A program made the translations under genes and the position numbers. From IMG/VR virus record IMGVR_UViG_3300005910_000039, positions 1 to 21,748 of that record: a stretch of 21,748 bases of DNA; one strand, written 5' to 3'. The DNA is from a virus. Below the pieces are notes generated by a model. The model was given only the letters and a program-made list of their open reading frames with translations, did no database searches and was not told the DNA's origin. Each line of letters starts with the position of its first letter. Position 1 is the first letter of the stretch. Positions 1 through 4,973 of this stretch are shown piece after piece.

Positions 1-194
1 CTCATAGAATAATTGAATATAGAGATGCCTCATATACTGTTAGGTCGTGTAGAGGAAGAAGATATGATTTAGAAAGATATATTATATTTGATAATACACT
101 AAAAGATGTTATTATAGATGTGTATCCAGAATATTATATAAATGAAAAACACATTAATGATCTGTATGCTAAATACAAAAAGGAAATAAGGTGA
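1..194 (+). CDS. C-terminal part of an unknown protein (cut by window edge)
   Basis: An open frame with codons starting at base 3 runs without a stop from the left edge to TGA at 192-194, about 63 residues. The visible part is rich in Tyr, Arg, Asp and Ile, for example RSCRGRRYDLERYIIFDN, and ends AKYKKEIR. No family is recognised. Its stop overlaps the GTG start of the next gene (GTGA), which suggests translational coupling. The N-terminus lies outside the window. Confidence 0.6.
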   Translation, partial: HRIIEYRDASYTVRSCRGRRYDLERYIIFDNTLKDVIIDVYPEYYINEKHINDLYAKYKKEIR

Positions 195-412
195 AAGAAA
201 TGAAATTATGTAGCAAACACGGAGATATAATATTGTACGTAAGTGGGATAGAAACAAGGTATCCAGACGTATCATTTAAAAAAGAAGATGCTTTTGACAT
301 TAAGAATGATTTAATAATAATGCATTTAATAGGTCAAGGATATATACCAATAGCAGACGAAAAAACAAAGGTTAAGAAACTACCATTACATAATGGGGAG
401 GTAACAGATTAA
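191..412 (+). CDS. small hypothetical protein, 73 aa
   Basis: No recognised family. GTG at 191 overlaps the previous stop. An alternative ATG at 200 has AAGGTGA five bases upstream, so the protein may be 70 aa. Residues ETRYPDVSFKKEDAFDI resemble ETKYNILEFSPKEEDAVDI in the gene at 618, so the two may be diverged paralogues. The stop overlaps the next start (TAATG), consistent with one operon of small accessory phage proteins. Confidence 0.6.
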   Translation: MKEMKLCSKHGDIILYVSGIETRYPDVSFKKEDAFDIKNDLIIMHLIGQGYIPIADEKTKVKKLPLHNGEVTD

Positions 413-621
413 TGAAAACAAAATCAACAATAATTAAAGAACAACAAATGCAATTTGTACAGAGTATGTTTAAAGCATTAGGAGTTAACCCAAAGTTTAT
501 AGATGAAGAAGGAAAAGAAATAAAAAAACAAGAGTTTATTCCCTTATCGGAACAAAAGAAAAGTGGTTTTAAAGGGTCTACAAGAGTTGACGGAACAAAA
601 GAAAGAAGATGTAGAGGGTGA
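412..621 (+). CDS. small hypothetical protein, 69 aa
   Basis: A strong GGGGAGG ribosome binding site at 397-403 precedes the ATG, which overlaps the previous stop. The protein is Lys/Glu-rich and basic at its end (STRVDGTKERRCRG), with no membrane segment. Its stop overlaps the GTG of the next gene. No family is recognised. The tight coupling to both neighbours is the main support that it is translated. Confidence 0.6.
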   Translation: MKTKSTIIKEQQMQFVQSMFKALGVNPKFIDEEGKEIKKQEFIPLSEQKKSGFKGSTRVDGTKERRCRG

Positions 622-872
622 GATTTTATAAATGGATAGAAAACTTAGATGGAGAAAGACATAAAGAATATGTAAGTGACTGTGAAACGAAATATAATAT
701 ATTAGAATTTTCACCAAAAGAAGAAGATGCAGTAGATATACATAGAGAAACAGAACAAAAGCTATTAATAACTTGTTGTGACTGTTTACCAGAAATAGTA
801 GAAAGTGTAGAAGAACTACATATATTAGCACTAAGAACAATCAAAGCAAAAGAGTTAGTTAAGAAAACGTAA
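618..872 (+). CDS. small hypothetical protein, 84 aa
   Basis: It starts at GTG 618, overlapping the preceding TGA, with AGAGGG just upstream. The segment ETKYNILEFSPKEEDAVDI resembles a segment of the gene at 191, suggesting duplication. It has a CCDC cluster near the middle. Function is unknown. It is the last gene before the long gene-free, structure-rich stretch at 873-1458. Minus-strand frames over it are shadows. Confidence 0.55.
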   Translation: MRFYKWIENLDGERHKEYVSDCETKYNILEFSPKEEDAVDIHRETEQKLLITCCDCLPEIVESVEELHILALRTIKAKELVKKT

Positions 873-946
873 CAATTATTCTTTATATATAAGAAAAAAA
901 GTTACAACACGCCTTTTTACAATGCGTACTAGGTTGGAACAAATAT

Positions 947-1067
947 GAACGGGTGGCGAAAAGGTAAACGCACTGAAGAAAATAATGTGATTGGGAAGTA
1001 AGGATTCCGTTAAAAGCGATATGTCCTAGTACCAACGACGTGTAAGGTTCAACTCCTTACCCTGTTC
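947..1067 (+). ncRNA. tRNA-like RNA domain with non-canonical anticodon arm
   Basis: It has a possible acceptor stem GAACGGG (947-953) with CCTGTTC (1061-1067), a D-arm-like GCG/CGC hairpin, and a T-arm TAAGG-TTCAACT-CCTTA (1043-1059) whose loop fits the TTCRANY rule. The anticodon arm is replaced by CTGAAGAAAATAATGTG (973-989), the same 17 bases found in the RNA at 6297. It is followed by a long insert bounded by TTGG/CCAA. No 5-bp/7-nt anticodon arm and no CCA are present. It could be a decayed tRNA, a tRNA-like part of a larger RNA, or a decoy. The helices were paired by eye. Confidence 0.5.
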
Positions 1068-1416
1068 TAAATTATAACATTTGAATGTTACACTGCTCGT
1101 GGTTAGAGCAATATAAATTATCGCACTGTAGTTTCATCCATTGTACCCGTGTGGTCAGTGGAGCATAAAAACTCTCAAGGGTAGAGTTCTACATATAAGC
1201 CGATATAGTAAGGTCATTCCTTACTAGCAAAACATGTTGTAGTGATTATAGTATGCCTGCGCGGTTGAGACGAAATCTCATGCTATAAAATATCTTAACT
1301 GCTGATAAGCAGAATGTGTCTTGCTAGTAGTGATATGACTACACACATGGCCCTAAGTTACCCTTTTAATGAGGAAAGGCCACGCGTAACGGATGAGGCT
1401 TAGTCATAATCGTTAC
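1068..1416 (+). ncRNA. large structured RNA, family not identified (GOLLD/ROOL-like candidate)
   Basis: There is no ORF here, but many complementary helices. They are TAACAT/ATGTTA (1075-1090), TGCTC/GAGCA (1094-1110), AACTCT/AGAGTT (1170-1188, 7-nt loop CAAGGGT), GTAAGG/CCTTAC (1208-1224), TATAG/CTATA (1247-1287) enclosing GAGA/TCTC, CTGCT/AGCAG (1299-1312), TGGCC/GGCCA (1348-1382) and GTAACG/CGTTAC (1386-1416). A long-range helix CTAGCAA (1224-1230) with TTGCTAG (1321-1327) closes a multi-branched domain. GGGT in the CAAGGGT loop can pair with ACCC at 1145-1148 as a pseudoknot. Large ornate RNAs such as GOLLD and ROOL are known beside phage tRNA genes, and the gene-free stretch is similar in length to them. 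Membership is inference from size, position and complexity only. Confidence 0.5.
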
Positions 1417-1458
1417 AATTAGTTAGTTAGACAGTTAGTAAGAAGGAGATAGGTAGAT

Positions 1459-1719
1459 ATGATAGTTAAGTTTAAAAAAAGGGATTTACAGAACGGCAAA
1501 TATGCAGATGAATCAAATCAAGCGAGTAGTGAAAATGTCTATGACATTATGCCAATAACAATAATTGATAATGTAGTAGATTTTAAAGAGTTTAAGGATA
1601 ACGTACAATTTTATATGTATACAAAGGAAGAAAAAGATATGATAAGCGTACAAAAAGATACATTAGACTATTTCTTTGTAATGAACGACCAAGGTCAAAC
1701 AATAGAAAGAATCAAATAG
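1459..1719 (+). CDS. small hypothetical protein, 86 aa
   Basis: GAAGGAGAT at 1442-1450 precedes ATG 1459 at a suitable distance. The protein is soluble and mixed-charge, with a basic start (MIVKFKKRD) and an acidic, aromatic middle (FYMYTKEEKDMISV). It has no recognised domain. It is bracketed by a 14-bp inverted repeat and follows the structured RNA region directly. Its stop codon lies in a hairpin with a GCAA loop. Confidence 0.6.
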   Translation: MIVKFKKRDLQNGKYADESNQASSENVYDIMPITIIDNVVDFKEFKDNVQFYMYTKEEKDMISVQKDTLDYFFVMNDQGQTIERIK

Positions 1720-1734
1720 ACTAGCAATAGTCTA
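1717..1734 (+). other. stem-loop with GNRA (GCAA) tetraloop over the stop codon
   Basis: TAGACTA-GCAA-TAGTCTA is a perfect 7-bp stem with a GNRA loop, beginning at the stop codon of the 86-aa gene. It is followed by an A+T-rich tract but no clean T-run, so an intrinsic terminator is doubtful. An mRNA-processing or stability element is as likely. Confidence 0.5.
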
Positions 1735-1770
1735 ACTAACTAAAATTTTATTAACAATAGGAGGAATAGT

Positions 1771-1908
1771 ATGAAAGCTTTACCAAAAGAGTTTTTTCAA
1801 AAAACAAGAAAGAAATCAACGAAAAAGGCAGATAATATTACACCTTTCAAATGGTCAAAAGAAGTATTGAACGGAACAAAAAAGGTAACAATGATAAAAG
1901 CTAACTAG
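1771..1908 (+). CDS. short basic protein, 45 aa
   Basis: The start is ATG 1771 behind AGGAGG (1760-1765). The frame runs 45 codons to TAG 1906-1908. The product is strongly Lys-rich (QKTRKKSTKKADN), so it could bind nucleic acid, but no family is recognised. TAG is followed immediately by GAGG of the next gene's binding site, so the two are likely co-translated. Confidence 0.55.
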   Translation: MKALPKEFFQKTRKKSTKKADNITPFKWSKEVLNGTKKVTMIKAN

Positions 1909-1917
1909 GAGGAATGT

Positions 1918-2112
1918 ATGCACGATTATAGAACATTTGAAGAATACAAACAAGATGTTGCTTCTAAACTAGATAAGGAAGAACTAACTCATTGGTGTTA
2001 TGATATGTCAAGTCAATTAAACCATATAACTAGTTTTGTTAAAAACTTACCAAAAGATATGACAATCAGTGATATTAAAGAGACAATATTAGAAATAGGC
2101 GAAGAAACTTAA
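1918..2112 (+). CDS. small hypothetical protein, 64 aa
   Basis: TAGGAGGAATGT precedes ATG 1918. The protein is acidic and predicted mostly helical by eye (FEEYKQDVASKLDKEELTHW). It contains no recognised motif. It lies 9 bases after the 45-aa gene and just before the HNH-bearing element starting at 2125. Confidence 0.6.
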   Translation: MHDYRTFEEYKQDVASKLDKEELTHWCYDMSSQLNHITSFVKNLPKDMTISDIKETILEIGEET

Positions 2113-2124
2113 ATAAGTTTATAT

Positions 2125-2569
2125 GAGTAGTGGCGGTTGTATAAGGAGTGATATAATGGAAAAAACTTGTTGTGTATGTAAAGAAACTAAACCTTTAAAT
2201 GAATTTAGAAAAGAAAAAGGTAAGAGTTATGATAGAGCAGGTATGTGTAAGCTTTGTAAAAGAGAGCTTGAAAGATTATGGCGAGAAGAAAATAGAGAAA
2301 AGATAAAAGAAAGACAAAGAGATTATTATAAAAAACACCAAGAAGAAATTAAACAAAAAAGAAAAGATAACTACGACCCAAAGAAATCAAAAGCAAGGGG
2401 AATGGTTAGAGAAATTAAAAAAGAAAAATGTATATTTTGTGAGAATATAGGGGAAAAACATCACTCTAATTATGATGAACCAACAAATATAGTATTTTTA
2501 TGTAAGAGTCATCATAAACAGGTACATGATGGAACGTTGAGTATATAACATCCTTATCTACTCACTAAT
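2125..2569 (+). mobile_element. tRNA-like element interrupted or replaced by an HNH gene
   Basis: The left edge, GAGTAGTGGCGG (2125-2136), matches the start of the tRNA-like RNA at 6297 in 11 of 12 bases. The right edge, TATCTACTCACTAAT (2555-2569), matches its end exactly over 15 bases. Between them lies the HNH gene instead of the tRNA-like core. GAGTAG (2125-2130) pairs with CTACTC (2558-2563). ATAAGG (2141-2146), which includes part of the HNH ribosome binding site, pairs with CCTTAT (2552-2557). The likely reading is insertion of a homing endonuclease gene into a copy of the tRNA-like element. Replacement of the core in one step is also possible. Confidence 0.55.
2156..2548 (+). CDS. HNH homing-type endonuclease with zinc motifs, 130 aa
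   Basis: Probable DNA endonuclease of the HNH superfamily, cutting DNA to promote its own spread. An N-terminal zinc-knuckle-like segment has C5/C8 and C31/C34. A Lys/Glu/Arg-rich helical linker spans about 38-75. The C-terminal HNH core shows C92-x2-C95, H102-H103, N111, C116 and H119-H120 (KHHSNYDEPTNIVFLCKSHH). AAGGAG at 2143-2148 selects ATG 2156. An in-frame ATG at 2123 lies inside the tRNA-like flank and lacks a good binding site. The gene occupies the middle of a tRNA-like element. Its cleavage site is not visible but is probably in or near that element. Confidence 0.75.
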   Translation: MEKTCCVCKETKPLNEFRKEKGKSYDRAGMCKLCKRELERLWREENREKIKERQRDYYKKHQEEIKQKRKDNYDPKKSKARGMVREIKKEKCIFCENIGEKHHSNYDEPTNIVFLCKSHHKQVHDGTLSI

Positions 2570-2591
2570 TTTTAATTAAGAAGATGATAAC

Positions 2592-2780
2592 ATGAAGTTT
2601 TACATAGAATATTGTGATATAGTAGCTTTTGTTCAAGATATAGATGAACAGGGGCCTTTATACACCTTAGACGTATATGACGCATTAGATGTGCAAGATC
2701 CAGTATTAGAATTTTATTTAATGCAGACAGGTCATAACAGTTATGAAAAAGAACAAGTGTATACAAGAGAGTTACACTAA
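2592..2780 (+). CDS. small acidic hypothetical protein, 62 aa
   Basis: The frame starts at ATG 2592 with only a weak purine-rich signal upstream (AAGAAGATGA). The product is acidic and aromatic (FYIEYCDIVAFVQDIDEQG), without a recognised family. It ends three bases before the first tRNA gene. The minus-strand frame over it is a shadow. Confidence 0.5.
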   Translation: MKFYIEYCDIVAFVQDIDEQGPLYTLDVYDALDVQDPVLEFYLMQTGHNSYEKEQVYTRELH

Positions 2781-2783
2781 ATT

Positions 2784-2859
2784 GGTGGAGGTAGCATAAA
2801 GGTAATGCACTAGCCTGTGAAGTTAGCAGATATGAGTTCGAATCTCATCGTTCACCCCA
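2784..2859 (+). tRNA. tRNA-His (GTG)
   Basis: Cloverleaf with anticodon arm CTAGC-CTGTGAA-GTTAG (anticodon GTG) and T-arm ATGAG-TTCGAAT-CTCAT. The encoded G at 2784 lies opposite C73, the G-1 identity element unique to tRNA-His. CCA is encoded at 2857-2859. There is one mismatch low in the acceptor stem. First gene of the array. Confidence 0.93.
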
Positions 2860-2863
2860 AATT

Positions 2864-2939
2864 GGCCCCATAGTCTAGTGGTCTAAGACACTGCCCTTTC
2901 ACGGCAGCAACCCGGGTTCAAATCCCGGTGGGGTCACCA
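2864..2939 (+). tRNA. tRNA-Glu (TTC)
   Basis: Acceptor GGCCCCA pairs with TGGGGTC. The anticodon arm has loop CTTTCAC with anticodon TTC, and the T-arm is CCGGG-TTCAAAT-CCCGG. CCA is encoded at 2937-2939. It is complete and canonical, starting five bases after tRNA-His. Confidence 0.95.
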
Positions 2940-2944
2940 ATTAT

Positions 2945-3020
2945 GCCCACTTAGCTCAGTGGATAGAGCACAGGATTTCTAATCCTGCGGTCCCAGGTTC
3001 GAGTCCTGGAGTGGGCGCCA
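2945..3020 (+). tRNA. tRNA-Arg (TCT)
   Basis: Acceptor GCCCACT pairs with AGTGGGC. Anticodon arm is CAGGA-TTTCTAA-TCCTG (anticodon TCT, codon AGA). T-arm is CCAGG-TTCGAGT-CCTGG. CCA is encoded. The AGA codon is common in A+T-rich genomes. Confidence 0.95.
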
Positions 3021-3041
3021 AAAAGATTAGAGGTGTTACAA

Positions 3042-3389
3042 ATGGAAAGTATTTTTACAAGAGAAATTAAGTTAACACCAGAGGGATGTAAGAGGTTCTT
3101 AGAAATAATGAATGAGCCAATAGACCCTAAAAGAATAATTAAGATTACGGAGAACCCTAACAAAGTTCCTGTGGAAGAATATTTTAAGATAATGAAGGCA
3201 TACCATATAATCCCTAAGCCAAAAGGTAGATGGGGATTACAGAGACATAATGCCACTAGGGCTACTAAATTATTTGATGATAAAGATGAAGCAGTTTCAT
3301 ATTTTAAAAGTAAACACAAGACGGGTAGATTATACATTCATAGAGACACTGGTTCTATATCTGATACAATAAATTTACCGCAACAGTAA
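3042..3389 (+). CDS. hypothetical protein with DUF2188-like C-terminus, 115 aa
   Basis: AGAGGTG at 3030-3036 favours ATG 3042 over the in-frame GTG at 3033. Residues about 3-28 (FTREIKLTPEGCKRFLEIMN) recall the motif at the end of DUF1778/TacA-type antitoxins. Residues about 60-106 (a Trp-Gly start, RATKLFDDKDEAVSYF, then LYIHRDTGSI) match the pattern of the DUF2188 family, small proteins of unknown role. It lies alone between tRNA-Arg(TCT) and tRNA-Asn. The DUF2188 call is moderately supported; the antitoxin resemblance is weak. Confidence 0.65.
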   Translation: MESIFTREIKLTPEGCKRFLEIMNEPIDPKRIIKITENPNKVPVEEYFKIMKAYHIIPKPKGRWGLQRHNATRATKLFDDKDEAVSYFKSKHKTGRLYIHRDTGSISDTINLPQQ

Positions 3390-3399
3390 TAAAATAAAC

Positions 3400-3475
3400 G
3401 CTTTAGTAGCTCAGCTGGCAGAGCGCTTGACTGTTAATCAAGATGTCGGAGGTTCGAGCCCTTCCTAGAGCGCCA
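3400..3475 (+). tRNA. tRNA-Asn (GTT)
   Basis: Acceptor GCTTTAG pairs with CTAGAGC with one G-T. Anticodon arm is CTTGA-CTGTTAA-TCAAG (anticodon GTT). T-arm is GGAGG-TTCGAGC-CCTTC. CCA is encoded at 3473-3475. It is followed by a structured gene-free stretch. Confidence 0.94.
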
Positions 3476-3486
3476 TAATAAAATAC

Positions 3487-3685
3487 AAGTCCGAGATGAC
3501 TCTATAAACTAAGCCCCAGAGAGCCACTCAACGCACATTGAGACTGGGTATAGGAATAGCAAGCCCTTGGTAATTAGTGGCGGGAACAAGGTGAAATGTA
3601 CTAGTTTTAATAGATAATGTGATGAAAAGACTAGACATGCGAAACCACAAGGACGTAGCTGCCCCTTGTAAATATAGGCAGGGAC
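3487..3685 (+). ncRNA. structured RNA region between tRNA-Asn and tRNA-Ser(GCT)
   Basis: No ORF. An extended arm is built from CTATA (3502-3506)/TATAG (3549-3553), CCCAG (3515-3519)/CTGGG (3544-3548) and CTCAA (3527-3531)/TTGAG (3538-3542). Its right side is almost continuous, with one unpaired A, and its left side has bulges. Further helices are CCTTG/CAAGG (3565-3591), CTAGTTTT/AAAAGACTAG (about 3601-3634, with ATAATGTGAT in the loop) and CTGCC/GGCAG (about 3659-3681). It resembles no tRNA and no intron core I recognise. Function is unknown. Confidence 0.5.
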
Positions 3686-3687
3686 AT

Positions 3688-3777
3688 GGAGGTATACTCA
3701 AACGGTTAAGAGGAATGGTTGCTAACTATTTAGATCGTTAATTCGGTGCGTAGGTTCGAATCCTACTGCCTCCGCCA
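3688..3777 (+). tRNA. tRNA-Ser (GCT)
   Basis: Class II tRNA with a long variable arm. Acceptor GGAGGTA pairs with TGCCTCC. The anticodon loop TTGCTAA gives anticodon GCT (codons AGC/AGT). T-arm is GTAGG-TTCGAAT-CCTAC. CCA is encoded at 3775-3777. Confidence 0.94.
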
Positions 3778-3786
3778 AAAATATAT

Positions 3787-3874
3787 GGGGAGTTACTCAA
3801 GTGGCTTAAGAGACTGGTCTTGAAAACCAGCAGATCGAGCAATCGGTGCAGGGGTTCAAATCCCTTACTCCCCG
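3787..3874 (+). tRNA. tRNA-Ser (TGA), ends at nucleotide 73 with no CCA; interrupted 3' end
   Basis: Acceptor GGGGAGT pairs perfectly with ACTCCCC (3867-3873). Anticodon arm is CTGGT-CTTGAAA-ACCAG (TGA). The T-loop is TTCAAAT. Unlike its neighbours, the discriminator G3874 is followed by CGGC, not CCA, where a GIY-YIG element begins. A second copy of nucleotides 60-76, ending in CCA, lies at 4566-4582. The gene could still mature by 3' trimming and enzymatic CCA addition. Confidence 0.9.
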
Positions 3875-3909
3875 CGGCTACATGATATTGCCTTCTCGTG
3901 GCGTAGCTG
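3875..3909 (+). other. conserved-shape hairpin at the left end of the GIY-YIG element (Ser)
   Basis: CGGCTAC (3875-3881) pairs with GTAGCTG (3903-3909). An 8-nt left bulge follows, then GCC/GGC closes a 7-nt loop TTCTCGT (3893-3899). The hairpin at 5571-5607 has the same plan with a different stem sequence, which implies selection for structure. Confidence 0.65.
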
Positions 3910-3950
3910 TTTAAACTAAAATATCAAAGATAGAAAGGAGCTATTTAATT

Positions 3951-4565
3951 ATGGCATACATCTACAAAATTATAAACAAGAAAAATGGTAAATGTTATAT
4001 CGGAAAGACAGAATCATTTGATCCTTATTCAAGATGGACAGAGCATAAAGCAGAAAATAGGCGTGCCAGGTCCAATCGAGCCCTCTATAGTGCTATGAGA
4101 AAATATGGAGAAGAATCCTTTACCTTTATGGTATTAGAAAAAACTGAGGAACCAAATAAACGTGAAATTGATTATATTACCCTCCATGATAGTTATCATA
4201 GTGGTTACAATGAAACATTAGGAGGCGATGGTAGGAGTTATTTAAACTTAGACACTAATGATGTCTGTATGTACTATCTAGCCGTTAATTCAATAGCAAC
4301 AACAGCAGAATATTATAAATGTGATGTCGGGACTATACGTAACATCTTATATAATAAGAATATCCCGACTTTAACTGGGGCGCAAGTTACTAAAAATAAA
4401 ACTAAAAAAGCCGTTGCTCAGATAGATAAAATAACAGATATGATTATAGCAACCTTTGAGTCTACAATGGAAGCAGAAAGAGCTGTGGGAGGGAATAAAC
4501 ACATTGCTGATGTGTGTAATAGAAAAAGAAAAACTGCGGATGGGTACAAGTGGAAGTATATATAG
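3951..4565 (+). CDS. GIY-YIG homing-type endonuclease with NUMOD1-like tail, 204 aa
   Basis: Predicted site-specific DNA endonuclease. The GIY-YIG nuclease domain covers about residues 1-95: YIYKI and CYIGKT form the two signature strands, SRWTEHK holds the conserved Arg, REIDYI the metal-binding Glu, and GYNETLGGDG the end of the fold. A helix-turn-helix-like segment spans about 105-140 (TAEYYKCDVGTIRNILYNKN). A NUMOD1/IENR1-type DNA-binding repeat spans about 155-204 (EAERAVGGNKHIADVCNRKR). GAAAGGAG at 3932-3939 sets ATG 3951. The stop codon abuts a copy of the 3' end of tRNA-Ser. It is related throughout to the gene at 5658, including the binding site and first codons. Its target is inferred to be a tRNA-Ser 3' end. 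Confidence 0.88.
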   Translation: MAYIYKIINKKNGKCYIGKTESFDPYSRWTEHKAENRRARSNRALYSAMRKYGEESFTFMVLEKTEEPNKREIDYITLHDSYHSGYNETLGGDGRSYLNLDTNDVCMYYLAVNSIATTAEYYKCDVGTIRNILYNKNIPTLTGAQVTKNKTKKAVAQIDKITDMIIATFESTMEAERAVGGNKHIADVCNRKRKTADGYKWKYI

Positions 4566-4582
4566 TCCCTGGCTCTCCGCCA
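4566..4582 (+). repeat. second copy of tRNA-Ser(TGA) nucleotides 60-76 with CCA
   Basis: TCCCTGGCTCTCCGCCA directly follows the GIY-YIG stop codon. Compared with 3861-3874 it supplies T60, the 3' T-stem strand, the acceptor 3' strand and G73, then the CCA absent from the upstream tRNA. It is a remnant or spare 3' end, not a whole tRNA. Confidence 0.75.
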
Positions 4583-4612
4583 AATTTAAAATTAATAGAA
4601 GGAGGTAATAAT

Positions 4613-4801
4613 ATGGACAAATTAGCGAAGAGATACAAGGACAAATATAACCAAGAAGTAAATGCAAAACGAAATATGTACAACAGACTAAAACGATACG
4701 ACAAACTAAAAAAAGCGGTAGAGTCTGAAGACAGTGTTTATGTAAATCAGTTATTAGAAGATATAAACGAAAGCAACAAAAATTATAAATTGCTCATCTA
4801 A
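4613..4801 (+). CDS. small basic helical protein, 62 aa
   Basis: GAAGGAGGT at 4599-4607 selects ATG 4613. An in-frame ATG at 4550 lies inside the GIY-YIG gene and is rejected. The protein is rich in Lys, Tyr, Asn and Arg (KLAKRYKDKYNQEVNAKRNM) and probably a single coiled helical unit. No family is recognised. It ends three bases before tRNA-Gln. Confidence 0.6.
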   Translation: MDKLAKRYKDKYNQEVNAKRNMYNRLKRYDKLKKAVESEDSVYVNQLLEDINESNKNYKLLI

Positions 4802-4804
4802 AAT

Positions 4805-4878
4805 TGCCCCTTGGTGAAGTGGTATCACACCACACTTTGACTGTGGCATCCGAGGTTCGAATCCTTGAGGGGCAACCA
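4805..4878 (+). tRNA. tRNA-Gln (TTG)
   Basis: Acceptor TGCCCCT pairs with AGGGGCA, with T1-A72 as usual for tRNA-Gln. Anticodon arm is CCACA-CTTTGAC-TGTGG (TTG). The T-arm loop is TTCGAAT. CCA is encoded at 4876-4878. Confidence 0.94.
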
Positions 4879-4881
4879 AAT

Positions 4882-4956
4882 GTGCTGCTAGCTCAATGGT
4901 AGAGCACCTCACTTTTAATGAGGTGGTTGGAGGTTCAAATCCTTCGCAGCACACCA
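4882..4956 (+). tRNA. tRNA-Lys (TTT)
   Basis: Acceptor GTGCTGC pairs with GCAGCAC. Anticodon arm is CCTCA-CTTTTAA-TGAGG (TTT). T-arm is GGAGG-TTCAAAT-CCTTC. CCA is encoded at 4954-4956. An HNH gene starts 18 bases later, but this tRNA's 3' end is intact. Confidence 0.95.
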
Positions 4957-4973
4957 AAATAAAGGAGATAATT

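Larger units (their letters stand above)
1419..1743. repeat. perfect 14-bp inverted repeat bracketing the 86-aa gene
   Basis: Bases 1419-1432 (TTAGTTAGTTAGAC) are the exact reverse complement of 1730-1743 (GTCTAACTAACTAA). The arms enclose the ribosome binding site and whole coding region of the gene at 1459. The arms are simple TTAG repeats, so a chance origin is easier than for a complex sequence. In RNA, the right arm competes with the local hairpin at 1717-1734. Confidence 0.6.
3875..4582 (+). mobile_element. GIY-YIG element at the 3' end of tRNA-Ser(TGA)
   Basis: Parts in order: a structured leader (3875-3950), the GIY-YIG gene (3951-4565), and a second tRNA 3' end (4566-4582) starting right after the stop codon. 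The 3' copy TCCCTGGCTCTCCGCCA corresponds to tRNA nucleotides 60-76. Its segment GCTCTCC can pair with the upstream GGGGAGT (two wobbles). The imperfect direct repeats are 3861-3875 and 4566-4580 (12 of 15 identical). The element at 5571 has exactly the same architecture. No group I or II intron core is seen. Confidence 0.75.

Noticed and set aside
1717-1745. Intrinsic terminator after the 86-aa gene
   Set aside because: The hairpin is good but A+T-rich, and it is followed by AACTAACTAAAATTTT rather than an immediate T-run.
2951-3337. Minus-strand ORFs reading through the tRNA array (also 4754-4957, 5421-5630, 6449-6670)
   Set aside because: They run across tRNA genes. The recurring peptides resembling PxxFEPRxxxS are antisense T-arm translations.
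4896-4973. Upstream in-frame start for the NUMOD4-HNH gene
   Set aside because: The extension is translated tRNA-Lys sequence. The ATG at 4974 has a clear AAAGGAG site.
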